A stretch of 13,855 bases of DNA from contig DUEF01000383.1 of the NCBI GenBank assembly GCA_011176555.1, positions 1-13,855 on the forward strand, given 5' to 3'. Each line of letters starts with the position of its first letter. The first letter of the stretch is position 1. The notes under the pieces were generated by a model, which saw nothing but the letters and a program-made list of their open reading frames with translations, had not been told where the DNA came from and did not search any database. This DNA comes from Caldilineae bacterium. GTDB lineage: Bacteria; Chloroflexota; Anaerolineae; J102. Below are positions 1 through 7,043 of the stretch, in pieces. A program made the position numbers and the translations under genes.

Positions 1-201
1 ATGCTGCAGATGCTGGGCAAGGATGACATCTTCAGCAAAACCGCGGTGGAATACTCCATCAACCGTATGGACGAAACCGTAGGGCAACCCATTCCCGCCG
101 AAGCCAAGGCGTTGCTACGTTCGATGGGTTTCCAGATTGTACTTGATTTTCATGGTGAGGTGGTCGAGATCGCGATGCCTGGCGAGGAAGTGGAAGGCTA
201 G
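1..201 (+). CDS. 3' end of an unidentified gene (partial)
   Basis: This open frame runs from the window edge to a TAG stop and gives 66 residues. The ATG at base 1 is just where the window begins, so the real start probably lies upstream. The visible part is soluble and mixed in charge, with an acidic end (PGEEVEG); I see no motif that names a family. It is convergent with the nucleoside kinase gene, and the two stop codons share the palindrome CTAG at 198-201, so both stops sit in four bases. I treat it as real because it is open throughout, protein-like in composition, and fits tightly against its neighbour. Function unknown. Confidence 0.5.
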   Translation: MLQMLGKDDIFSKTAVEYSINRMDETVGQPIPAEAKALLRSMGFQIVLDFHGEVVEIAMPGEEVEG

Positions 202-1934
202 CCATCTGAACCGACCTGAGTGCTGGTTAACCAGGGCCTGTAATCTTCCAGGATCGAACCGCCAATGAACTCACGTAAAATCGAGTCGGAGGGAATGTGA
301 TCGGTTTCGCCGGGTCGGAACCACTGCAAGCGCGCCAACAGGCGATTGGCTTCGATCCATTCCGGCGTTCCCACCTCGATCTGGCGGAGCAGGGGCAATG
401 CCAATGGTTTGAGTACGGATAACTCGTAGGGAAGAGCCGAGTTGAACATGACGTCGGCATTGTTTTGGTGGGGAAAAATCCACCGGCGCTCGCCACGCCG
501 CACGCTCTCCCAGCGGGCGATGGTTTCGGTGGCGGAATAGCCGCGAGTGCGCACATCTCGCACGATCCGTCGCAACAAGCGCGTGTCCGTGGTCGATGCC
601 CGGTTGTAGCGGTCGAGATTGAGTTGTGTGAGGGCGCTGACATAAACGCGGTAGCACAGAGCCGGGTCGACCTCAGGCAACAAGGCGGGGTTCAGGGCAT
701 GGATGCCTTCGACGATCAACACACCATGCGGTGGGGCTTGCACCAGATGACCTTTGCCTCGCTCGCCGGTATGGAAATCAAAATGCGGCAGTTGCACGCT
801 TTCGCCAGCGATGAGTTGATTGATTTGGCGATTGAGAAATAGCAGATCGACCGTGTAAAGGGATTCGAAATCGTATTCCCCGTTTTCATCGCGCGGGGTG
901 TGAGCGCGGTCGACAAAATAGTCGTCTACGCTTACGGCCAGGGGGCGGATGCCCAACGCCAACAACCGCACCGCCAGCCGCCTCGCAAAAGTCGTCTTGC
1001 CCGATGATGACGGCCCCGCAATCAGGACAACTCGTAGCTGTCCGCGACGGGCAGCGATCTCGGCGGCGATGTTACTGATACGCTGTTCGTGCAGCGCCTC
1101 GGAGACCAAAATCACTTCGGTGAGACGCCCCGCCTCGATAGAACGATTTAATCCGGCCACATTGCGGATACCCAATGTTCGCAACCAATGGCTGGTTTCG
1201 GTGAACACATCGAAAAGCGGCGGGCGACTACCGAGTGCAATGGGCGTGATGTGCGTCGGGGAGTCCTGCTGGGGAAACCGCAGCAAAAAACCGTCGTTGG
1301 CAAGCTCCAGGGCAAAGTAGCGCAGATGTCCTGTGCTGGGCGCCATGTAGCCGTGGAAATAGTCTTTGGTATCGAGCAGGCTGTAGACGATGAAAGTTGG
1401 TTTGTGGCGCTGCTTGAGCAATTCCAGCTTCTCTGTATCCCCCTGCTTCTCGAACAACGCCATCGCCTCATCAAGGGGCATTTCGGTGCGCTGGATCGGT
1501 AGGTTCGCTTCCACCACCTGGCGCATTTCCCGCTCCAAAGCGGCGATTTCTTGCTTGGTCAGCGGATCCCGCCCCTCGATCTGGCAAAAATAACCGCCGT
1601 TGGTGATCGAATGCTCGACATAAACGTGAGCCTCGGGGAAAGTCTTGCGGGCAACGGCAATTAGCAAGAAGGTGAGCGAACGGCGATAGATGCGCGCACC
1701 GTCGGCGCTGTTTAGGCGCACCAGTTTGGCGTAACCGTCATGGCGGACGTGACGATTGAGTTCGGTTAGCTTGCCATCGATGATAGCGGCGATGGCGGGC
1801 GCCGCGTCCTGTTCTCCGGCTGTGGCGGCGGCGACGTACTCCTCTAAGCGAGCGTCGATCTCGGCTGAGAAGACGCGTCCATCTTCAAAGGTGATGCGGG
1901 CGGTGCGACGGGGTCGCGAGAGTCGGACGGTCAT
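198..1934 (-). CDS. Nucleoside (uridine) kinase with threonyl-tRNA-synthetase-like N-terminus
   Basis: The 578-residue protein belongs to the phosphoribulokinase/uridine kinase P-loop family, whose members phosphorylate uridine or cytidine with ATP in pyrimidine salvage in the cytoplasm. The Walker A loop GPSSSGKTT is at residues 307-315, followed by VSVDDYF (335-340), the HFDFHTGER segment (384-392) and IVEGIHALN (407-415), all typical of the family. Residues about 10-80 resemble a TGS domain, and residues about 85-215, with HSITNGGYF near 108-116, resemble the second additional domain of threonyl-tRNA synthetase. This fusion is known for a long bacterial uridine kinase subfamily. The ATG at 1934 has no clear Shine-Dalgarno sequence, but there is no better start before the TGS-like part. 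The enzyme class is secure; the exact nucleoside is not. Confidence 0.88.
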   Translation of the reverse strand: MTVRLSRPRRTARITFEDGRVFSAEIDARLEEYVAAATAGEQDAAPAIAAIIDGKLTELNRHVRHDGYAKLVRLNSADGARIYRRSLTFLLIAVARKTFPEAHVYVEHSITNGGYFCQIEGRDPLTKQEIAALEREMRQVVEANLPIQRTEMPLDEAMALFEKQGDTEKLELLKQRHKPTFIVYSLLDTKDYFHGYMAPSTGHLRYFALELANDGFLLRFPQQDSPTHITPIALGSRPPLFDVFTETSHWLRTLGIRNVAGLNRSIEAGRLTEVILVSEALHEQRISNIAAEIAARRGQLRVVLIAGPSSSGKTTFARRLAVRLLALGIRPLAVSVDDYFVDRAHTPRDENGEYDFESLYTVDLLFLNRQINQLIAGESVQLPHFDFHTGERGKGHLVQAPPHGVLIVEGIHALNPALLPEVDPALCYRVYVSALTQLNLDRYNRASTTDTRLLRRIVRDVRTRGYSATETIARWESVRRGERRWIFPHQNNADVMFNSALPYELSVLKPLALPLLRQIEVGTPEWIEANRLLARLQWFRPGETDHIPSDSILREFIGGSILEDYRPWLTSTQVGSDG

Positions 1935-1978
1935 CTGGCGTCGAATGAAGTGGAGAAATGAAAGCGCTGGGGTGCAGA

Positions 1979-2007
1979 ATCATACATCGCCTGATAGGGG
2001 GATGCAA
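1979..2007 (-). promoter_or_regulatory. Possible promoter of the nucleoside kinase gene
   Basis: On the minus strand a TATGAT -10 box (1979-1984) lies 17 bases downstream of TTGCAT (2002-2007), about 45 bases before the kinase start. The -10 matches five of six consensus bases, but the -35 only three. It sits just after the ssb terminator, where a new promoter would be expected. Confidence 0.4.
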
Positions 2008-2016
2008 CTGGTGCGC

Positions 2017-2049
2017 AAAGAGAAACGGCCACCGTTGAATACGATGGCC
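2017..2049 (-). terminator. Rho-independent terminator after ssb
   Basis: Read on the minus strand, GGCCATCG (2049-2042), a 7-base loop and CGGTGGCC (2034-2027) form an eight-pair stem with one T-G wobble, followed by GTTTCTCTTT. It starts 24 bases past the ssb stop codon and ends before the candidate kinase promoter, so it would separate the two transcripts. Confidence 0.6.
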
Positions 2050-2073
2050 ACTTGAAGTAATACAACAGCTTGA

Positions 2074-2466
2074 CTAGAACGGAATATCATCCTCGCCAGC
2101 AGGCCCTTCTCGCAATGTGTCACCTTCATAATTCGCGGCCTGCCTGCCACCCAGAAAACGAACATTCCGGGCTGTGAGTTCCAACGAAGCGCGCGCCTCG
2201 CCATCCTGGCTTGTCCAGGGTCTGGCTTCGACATCGCCCTCGACCAGGACTAGTTGGCCTTTGGTGAGATACTGGTTGCACAATTCGGCGAGCTTTTCCC
2301 AGGCCGTCACGCGAAACCAGGTGGTTTTCTCTTGTTGCTGCCCGTCGCGTCCGGTCCAGCGCCGGTTGACGGCTACAGAGAACGAGGTGACTGCTGTGCC
2401 GCTGGGCGTATACCGCATCTCGGGGTCTCGTCCCAAATTGCCTACGATAATCGTTTTCTGATACAT
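2074..2466 (-). CDS. ssb: Single-stranded DNA-binding protein SSB
   Basis: The 130-residue protein binds single-stranded DNA during replication, repair and recombination. Residues 1-107 form the usual SSB OB fold: the opening MYQKTIIVGNLGRDPEMRYT, then TTWFRVTAWEKLAE (48-61) and LVEGDVEARPW (74-84). The linker is short, and the protein ends in the acidic tip EDDIPF, the standard docking tail for partner proteins. The frame is open upstream to 2616, but I choose the ATG at 2466. It has a strong AAGGAAGG ribosome-binding site five bases before it, it gives the canonical SSB N-terminus, and the predicted transcription start near 2544 excludes a longer form. At 130 residues it is short for an SSB, because the linker is reduced. 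Confidence 0.95.
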   Translation of the reverse strand: MYQKTIIVGNLGRDPEMRYTPSGTAVTSFSVAVNRRWTGRDGQQQEKTTWFRVTAWEKLAELCNQYLTKGQLVLVEGDVEARPWTSQDGEARASLELTARNVRFLGGRQAANYEGDTLREGPAGEDDIPF

Positions 2467-2550
2467 CTGAGCCTTCCTTGTAAGGTGTGAACCTGCAATT
2501 GATCGCTGCGCCAGTCGCAGCAAATGAGGAGCGGGTGAATGGTTGAGAAT

Positions 2551-2579
2551 AGTATAGGTTTTGTCGCGCGATCTGTCAA
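2551..2579 (-). promoter_or_regulatory. Sigma70-type promoter of ssb
   Basis: On the minus strand TTGACA (2579-2574) and TATACT (2556-2551) are separated by exactly 17 bases: a perfect -35 and a five-of-six -10. It lies in the gap between the upstream regulator gene and ssb, and predicts a start near 2544 with a leader of about 78 bases. ssb can therefore be transcribed independently of the GTPase cluster. Confidence 0.78.
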
Positions 2580-2587
2580 GAACAGAT
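2571..2587. repeat. Inverted repeat overlapping the ssb -35 box (possible operator)
   Basis: ATCTGT (2571-2576) and ACAGAT (2582-2587) form a perfect six-base inverted repeat around a five-base centre, and the centre and one arm cover the -35 box of the ssb promoter. No T-run follows on either strand, so a terminator is less likely than a protein-binding site. It does not match the E. coli (CTG-N10-CAG) or Bacillus LexA box. The regulator is unknown; a chance repeat is possible. Confidence 0.35.
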
Positions 2588-2605
2588 GTTCGTGCTGCCA
2601 GGCTG

Positions 2606-4096
2606 CTACGAAACAATCATGTACCCGAACCCGCGAACGGTCCGGATAGAATACGACTTTGCCTCTGTGCAACCAAGTTTTTGACGCAAACGCCACACAA
2701 GCACGCGTAACTTATCGATGGAATCGCTGTCTCCGTCTGGCCAAACGGCCTGAGAAAGTTGCTCGTGAGAAACAACTTGATCGACGTGCTCGGCCAAATG
2801 CAATAACAAACGATACTCGCTAATCGTCAACGAAACGGATTTTCGGCCCACCCAGACCTGTTGTGATGTTGTATTGATGCGGATATTTCCGCGCCCCGCG
2901 ACTAGCCAATTCGATATCGGCGGTGAAGCGTCAGTAGACACATCTTTCTTCGTGTCGCTTTGCTTGGTCTTCTGCGAAAGCCAAAGCGAAAACGCTGGCC
3001 TACCACTGGAGGATTCGCTATCTTCAACCGAGAGATGTCCGCCATGACCTTCAGCGATTAAACGCGCCAAAGCCAACTGCAAATCGGGCGCCATGGCTGA
3101 TTTGGTGCGCGTTTTCTGGGCGGATTGGCGTTCGCCTGATGTTCCGGGAAGCGATTGTTCGAAACGGACAACGAGCCAACGATCCCAGGTGAAGAGGCGA
3201 ATGAGCACATCGGCGCCTGCTGGAGCCATATCAATCATTGCTTTCAGCAGCACTTGCACGGCCTCTTGCAACAACTGGATATCCGCTTCGATCTCGGGTA
3301 AGTCGTGTGCGATGTGTACTTCGATACGTACACCCTGTGTGGTAGCTACGCTCTGCCATATGGCGACAACTTCGCTGACGAGTTTGTCCAACGATAGCGG
3401 CTGCCATTCAATCTGCGATAGTTTCTGTTCGATGCGCTCTAACACCGTCACATCTTCCATCAGATCGGTCATGCCCAAGGCGCTGTCCTGGATGATATTC
3501 AGCGCCTTCTGGCTTTCAGATTCAGGGGGCAACGCCAACACAGTAGACAGCCACTCACTATAACCGACGATGACGCTCACAGAGGACCTAATGTCCCAGA
3601 CAATCATGTTGAGTAGTGCATGCCGCTCCCGCTCCAGACTAGCAATGCGATCGTTGGTGGTGCGCAAGAGCGAAGCCTGTTCTGAGAGCCTGTCAAACGA
3701 AAGGACCAACTCATTACGTTGCTGTCGCAGAACCTGCTCAACCGAAGACTCGATCTCAATCCGCCAGGCCGCCAAAACCAGACCGACTTCATCACCGCGA
3801 GGCATGATCATGACATCGTACTGGCTCTGATCTGATTCGTCTAACTGAAGACCGCGTATCCGCCATGGCTCGGCGCGGTGAAAGGCGATGTTCTTCAATT
3901 CCTGATCAATGCCGGCCAGCGCCGGTATGGCGTCCATCAAAACCCTTCCCGCCAGTGCGTGATGAAGCTGCGTTTCTAACGAGGGAGAGGCGAACCGAAT
4001 CATAAAATCCTCATCCGTCAACAAAAACATCAGGTTTAGGTGCGAACAGACATCCAGGAGTATAGCAGCATCCAAGTACTGGGTGGAATTAGTCAT
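2606..4096 (-). CDS. PAS / degenerate histidine-kinase / OmpR-type winged-helix regulator
   Basis: The 496-residue protein appears to be a one-piece regulator. Residues about 15-115 look like a PAS sensor; 120-160 are coiled coil; 160-225 resemble the HisKA dimerisation helices; 235-375 resemble an HATPase_c domain; and 400-496 are a clear Trans_reg_C winged helix (VSLTISEYRLLLHL near 421-434, WRLRQKLG 468-475, IRTVRGFGYM 484-493). The usual phospho-accepting His is Trp167 (IVWDIRS). The ATPase part lacks the N-box Asn and the DxGxG loop, although LARLIAEGHGGHLSV keeps the family shape. It probably binds DNA without acting as a kinase. The ATG at 4096 is preferred over 4171: it follows the upstream stop by seven bases with AGGAG eleven bases before it, while the longer form would overlap the PAS gene. 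Target genes are unknown. Confidence 0.82.
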   Translation of the reverse strand: MTNSTQYLDAAILLDVCSHLNLMFLLTDEDFMIRFASPSLETQLHHALAGRVLMDAIPALAGIDQELKNIAFHRAEPWRIRGLQLDESDQSQYDVMIMPRGDEVGLVLAAWRIEIESSVEQVLRQQRNELVLSFDRLSEQASLLRTTNDRIASLERERHALLNMIVWDIRSSVSVIVGYSEWLSTVLALPPESESQKALNIIQDSALGMTDLMEDVTVLERIEQKLSQIEWQPLSLDKLVSEVVAIWQSVATTQGVRIEVHIAHDLPEIEADIQLLQEAVQVLLKAMIDMAPAGADVLIRLFTWDRWLVVRFEQSLPGTSGERQSAQKTRTKSAMAPDLQLALARLIAEGHGGHLSVEDSESSSGRPAFSLWLSQKTKQSDTKKDVSTDASPPISNWLVAGRGNIRINTTSQQVWVGRKSVSLTISEYRLLLHLAEHVDQVVSHEQLSQAVWPDGDSDSIDKLRVLVWRLRQKLGCTEAKSYSIRTVRGFGYMIVS

Positions 4097-4103
4097 AGCG
4101 ACA

Positions 4104-4520
4104 TCATCTCCTGGTTTGTAGATTCCTCTCATTCCGTTCTTGGGTGGCGCGACGTGCGACAACCGCTTCATCGGTCACGTCGTAGACCGTCACCAATAAG
4201 CCACCCGTCTGCCGATTTGACAAGACAAGGATGTTCAAAAAACGCGGGCGTCCTTCGTGCGTCCGGGAATGCGCCACATTTTTCAGGAGCCAATGAGGTT
4301 GTTTGCCCGTCATGATCTCGGTCAAAGTGACTTCTACGCCGGCGAATACAGGCAGAATATCATCGAGTCTGGCCCCGATGGAGCATTCTCCCACCAGTTC
4401 TTGAAATGAGGGTGATGCCTCTTGCAGGTGGAAATCTGGCCCAATGGTCGCATGGCCATGATGGTGACTGGTAGGCGGCTGCGGGACCAGGTCGTCACTA
4501 TCATTCTCTCGTGCGGTCAT
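4104..4520 (-). CDS. Small stand-alone PAS-like domain protein
   Basis: The 138-residue soluble protein seems to be a single PAS-like module (about 25-118) with a basic tail. The segment LDDILPVFAGVEVTLTEIM (52-70) parallels LMDAIPALAGIDQELKNI of the downstream regulator, and the strands near LNILVLSNR and GGLLVTVYDV match the end of a PAS fold, so the two PAS modules look like relatives. A His cluster (SHHHGH, 18-23) precedes the domain; its meaning is unclear. The gene starts one base after the GTPase stop codon (TGA-T-ATG) with AGGA six bases before it, so it is very likely translated together with the GTPase. It may sense a ligand or be a protein partner of the GTPase or the regulator. 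No cofactor can be read from the sequence. Confidence 0.72.
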   Translation of the reverse strand: MTARENDSDDLVPQPPTSHHHGHATIGPDFHLQEASPSFQELVGECSIGARLDDILPVFAGVEVTLTEIMTGKQPHWLLKNVAHSRTHEGRPRFLNILVLSNRQTGGLLVTVYDVTDEAVVARRATQERNERNLQTRR

Positions 4521-4521
4521 A

Positions 4522-5037
4522 TCATGTCCTGGTGACTGATTCGGCCAGCTCGTGGAAGGCGCTGTCTACCTGCGTTCCCGTTAAGGCGCTGGTGAAGAAG
4601 TGAGGTGCCCCCCACCGTGCGCTTAATGCCTTGGCGCGTCGTTCTAATTCCGCGACATCGGGCATGAGATCCACTTTGTTGAAGACGATGACCAATGACG
4701 CTTCGGGGTTGACCTGCATGAATGTCGTGGCGTAAGTGTTCAGTATGCCGAATGTCTCCGACCTCATGCTATCGGCCACTAAGAGAGCGCCAGCGCTACC
4801 ACGATAGTAGGCTTCTTCCATTTGACTGAATGTTTCTCCTCCAGCCAGGTCCCACAGGATCAACCCCACCGTTTTTGCCTCGGCGTTTTCCAGTATTACT
4901 TCTTTTCGACTGACATGCACGCCGATCGTTGCTTGATAATCGGTTGTGAATTTATTGTGAACAAATCGGCGTATGAGACTGGTTTTGCCTACGGCAAAGT
5001 CGCCAAGCAGGCATACTTTTCGTTGAATGATTTCCAA
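4522..5037 (-). CDS. Ras/Rab-like small GTPase
   Basis: The 171-residue protein is a full-length Ras-superfamily G domain, a GTP-dependent molecular switch. The P loop is GDFAVGKTS (12-20), switch I Thr is at 37 (ATIGV), G3 is WDLAGGE (62-68), G4 is NKVD (120-123) and G5 is TSAL (149-152). The residue that matches catalytic Gln61 of Ras is Gly67, so intrinsic hydrolysis may be slow or need a partner. There is no C-terminal prenylation Cys. The start is a TTG at 5037, supported by AAGGAAG seven bases before it and by the normal GTPase N-terminus it gives. It lies between the transmembrane SH3 protein gene (45-base gap) and the PAS gene, which suggests it relays a signal from the envelope. It is closer to Rab-like bacterial GTPases than to MglA, whose G3 differs. 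Confidence 0.9.
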   Translation of the reverse strand: MEIIQRKVCLLGDFAVGKTSLIRRFVHNKFTTDYQATIGVHVSRKEVILENAEAKTVGLILWDLAGGETFSQMEEAYYRGSAGALLVADSMRSETFGILNTYATTFMQVNPEASLVIVFNKVDLMPDVAELERRAKALSARWGAPHFFTSALTGTQVDSAFHELAESVTRT

Positions 5038-5082
5038 TAGCGTTCTTCCTTGTGCAATAAGTCTGGAATTGCACCGTGTTTA

Positions 5083-6495
5083 TTACTGTACGCGTACCCA
5101 ACGCGCCGGGATCCATCCCTCGATTTTTGGTTCGCCCGTTGCGGGGAAGACAACATGAATCCAGGGGTCTCGTCGCTCCAAAATACGGATCGTGTCACCT
5201 AAAAGGATGACTTTACCAGTGTGCGGCGCTGTCGGATCCGGTTCGGCGCGTACATAGACGTTACCGGTCATGATGCCGAGCTTGGGTTGGGGCGTGGGTG
5301 TGGCGGTTGGTGTAGAACTGGGGAGCGCCGTTGGCGTGGCTGTTGCTGTCGCGGTCGGACTGGGCGTCGCCGTTGGCGTGTCGGTGGGGACGCTGGTCAG
5401 CGTGAGCGAGGGCGTGGGGCTGGGCAAGGGGGTGGGACTGGGCATCACGGTTGGCGTCACGGTCGAAGTTGGTTGTGTGATATACAGCACGGCTGTGGGG
5501 GCGAGACGGGCCAAAACGCGGGGGCTGGCACTGTACCCAAGCCAACTACAAGTGGAGCACAGCAGTAACAGCGCCAACAGCAGCGCGACCAGCCCCAAAA
5601 CGGGGGGCTTTGATGGTTCTGGCTCTTCAATAGGCTGGAGCAACGGTGACAACATCGGCGTCAAAGTCTCTCCCGTCCCTGCATCTCCCTTGAAGTCCCG
5701 GATCAACGCACCATGAGCCTGGTGGATAGTGACGAGCGTTTCACGCAGACGTTGGTAGGCGTCTGCCGGAGGGACGCCCTCGCCCACTAGGGCCACGTAT
5801 GCACCCTTGCCCTCTTCCAACAAGATCTGGCGCTCACCGAATTGGATATGGTGCAGCGTTTCTCCTGGCTCTCCTTTGAAGCTCTCCCGCGAAAAATCCC
5901 GAATCGCCGTGAGCAAGGCTGCGATGAGATCGGAATCTTCCAGGATGTCACCGGTGGTGGCTTCCGCCAGCACCAGACCGGTTTGATTGTGGATCAAAAA
6001 AACGTGTTCCGGATGCCAGGGTAGCGATTCCCGCAATACCAATTCTGCGTCATCGATGCCGCTCAGGCGAGCTCGCAAGCGCCACCAGATGTTTCGAAAA
6101 TCGAGCATACGCTCCATGCGAGCATCCACCCGCCGCGCCAACGATTCGATGGCTTCGGCGATGGCGCGCTGCACCGTCTGGCCGATGATTGGCGTGAGCA
6201 ATCCGATCAGCACATCTCGCTCTTTCTCGATTTGTTGTTTGAGTCCCACCATCAAAGCGGGGCGAATAGCCTCGGCTACTTCATCGGGGTGCGATCGAGC
6301 GCGTTCGGCCAAGATTTCCGAGATAAGCGGATCCAGCATGGCTACTAGGCGTTCAGGGCTTTCGGACTGTATGCGCAACGCGGCCAACTCGCGTTGCAAT
6401 GCCTGCAATTGCGCTCGATCCTGCGTTAGCAAGATCTCACGCAACGCTTCCAACTCCTTGGATTCAACAGAATCGGCGGCAGACTCGTGCGTCAT
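5083..6495 (-). CDS. Single-pass membrane protein: coiled coil, longin/roadblock-like domain, Pro/Thr linker, SH3b
   Basis: The 470-residue protein has a clear modular order. Residues 10-130 are charged helices, probably coiled coil. Residues 140-270 (VFLIHNQTGLVLAEAT, then LIAALLTAIRDFSRESF, then AYVALVGEGVPP) form an alternating strand-helix-strand pattern resembling a roadblock/longin fold; I recall similar domains in cyanobacterial and Chloroflexota OmpA-like proteins. One TM helix spans about 297-320, followed by a Pro/Thr/Ser linker (341-404) and a bacterial SH3 domain (405-470: GNVYVRAEPD, GDTIRILERRDPWIHVV, EGWIPARWV). The long cytoplasmic part faces the cytosol; the linker and SH3 should lie outside and may touch peptidoglycan. 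Roadblock domains regulate small GTPases, so the GTPase encoded next is a likely partner; this is inference. The start at 6495 has only a weak CAGG site. Confidence 0.82.
   Translation of the reverse strand: MTHESAADSVESKELEALREILLTQDRAQLQALQRELAALRIQSESPERLVAMLDPLISEILAERARSHPDEVAEAIRPALMVGLKQQIEKERDVLIGLLTPIIGQTVQRAIAEAIESLARRVDARMERMLDFRNIWWRLRARLSGIDDAELVLRESLPWHPEHVFLIHNQTGLVLAEATTGDILEDSDLIAALLTAIRDFSRESFKGEPGETLHHIQFGERQILLEEGKGAYVALVGEGVPPADAYQRLRETLVTIHQAHGALIRDFKGDAGTGETLTPMLSPLLQPIEEPEPSKPPVLGLVALLLALLLLCSTCSWLGYSASPRVLARLAPTAVLYITQPTSTVTPTVMPSPTPLPSPTPSLTLTSVPTDTPTATPSPTATATATPTALPSSTPTATPTPQPKLGIMTGNVYVRAEPDPTAPHTGKVILLGDTIRILERRDPWIHVVFPATGEPKIEGWIPARWVRVQ
5284..5475 (-). repeat. 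Low-complexity Pro/Thr/Ser coding repeat
   Basis: This part of the membrane-protein gene encodes the outside linker, made almost only of Pro, Thr, Ser and Ala with PTPTP- and TATATP-like runs. The DNA is a degenerate short-unit repeat. Such linkers vary in length through slippage and are typical of surface-exposed stalks in this group of bacteria. Confidence 0.65.
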
Positions 6496-6528
6496 GTGAA
6501 AACCTGGGGACGTCTAAAACCAGTCTCA

Positions 6529-6551
6529 AGGAGGTGGACGGAACTCCTCCT
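6529..6551 (-). other. Hairpin in the leader before the SH3 membrane-protein gene
   Basis: AGGAGG and CCTCCT form a six-pair stem with an eleven-base loop, 34 bases upstream of the start codon of the membrane protein on the minus strand. No clean T-run follows, so it could be an attenuator, an mRNA-stabilising stem or part of the neighbouring repeat. Confidence 0.35.
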
Positions 6552-6552
6552 C

Positions 6553-6590
6553 AGCCCGGAAACTTGGAGATCTCCTCCCGAGAGGTTGAG
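6553..6590. repeat. Dispersed intergenic repeat, copy 1
   Basis: The ends AGCCCGGAAACTT (6553-6565) and AGAGGTTGAG (6581-6590) recur, in the same order and orientation, at 8326-8369. The centre here is the palindrome GGAGATCTCC, unlike the other copy. Both copies lie in gaps between genes. This fits a small REP- or MITE-like element with conserved ends and a variable core. Confidence 0.5.
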
Positions 6591-6594
6591 GTCG

Positions 6595-6927
6595 TTAATC
6601 TGCTTTCAGGCGCTCACCGAGTTCGATCAGCATATCGCCCAGATCGACGCGAGCCGTTGCTTTGAGATCCAACGCGTCGAGTTTAGCCATGATCGTTTTT
6701 TGCAGATCGGCAAGTTGTTGCTGGATATCTGTCGTTGTCTGGTGCAGGCGTTCTTGCGCTGCTGCATCCTGAGCTTCCATGCGCGTTTGGAGCGCTTGCA
6801 GTTGGGCGTCGACCTTGTTAAAGCGCTTCTCGTACTCCGACATCTGTTCGCCAAAAATAATGTCGCGGATACGAAATACATCGTTCATTGCAGCATTGGC
6901 GGCGGATTTCGCTTCTGTTGTCGTCAT
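6595..6927 (-). CDS. Small coiled-coil protein, first gene of the GTPase cluster
   Basis: The 110-residue soluble protein is largely helical and rich in Gln, Ala, Glu, Lys and Leu with heptad-like spacing across about 25-90, so it should form a coiled coil. The segment RIRDIIFGEQMSEYEKRF (19-36) is the most family-like; I recall small proteins with an 'IRDIxFGEQ' opening beside OmpA-like and GTPase genes in other bacteria, but I cannot check this here. The frame is open to 6951, but the ATG at 6927 has GGGAG nine bases before it while the ATG at 6951 has none, so the shorter form is chosen. It is followed after 99 bases by the SH3 membrane-protein gene and is the promoter-proximal gene of the cluster. 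It may act as a scaffold or adaptor for the coiled coil of its neighbour. Confidence 0.78.
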   Translation of the reverse strand: MTTTEAKSAANAAMNDVFRIRDIIFGEQMSEYEKRFNKVDAQLQALQTRMEAQDAAAQERLHQTTTDIQQQLADLQKTIMAKLDALDLKATARVDLGDMLIELGERLKAD

Positions 6928-7043
6928 TATCGTGTGCTCCCATTGGTTCAACCAGAGCGGCTGAACGAAAATACAAATTTAGAAAGGGTTGAAATCCCAA
7001 CCTCTCCTTGTCTTTAGTGATGAAAAGTGCGAGAGTGAACTAT

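Noticed and set aside
2467..2616. 50-codon N-terminal extension of SSB
   Set aside because: It runs across the sigma70 promoter, and the canonical SSB N-terminus with a strong ribosome-binding site starts at 2466.
4097..4171. 25-codon N-terminal extension of the PAS/kinase-like regulator
   Set aside because: It would overlap the upstream PAS gene by 68 bases and the extra residues are not PAS-like; the ATG at 4096 has AGGAG before it.
5284..5475. Short tandem repeats considered as a CRISPR or VNTR array
   Set aside because: There are no regular spacers; the repetition follows from Pro/Thr codons of the linker.
5270..5716. Plus-strand frame of 148 codons rich in Gly and Val
   Set aside because: It is the antisense shadow of the Pro/Thr-rich linker of the membrane protein; the composition follows from that repeat.
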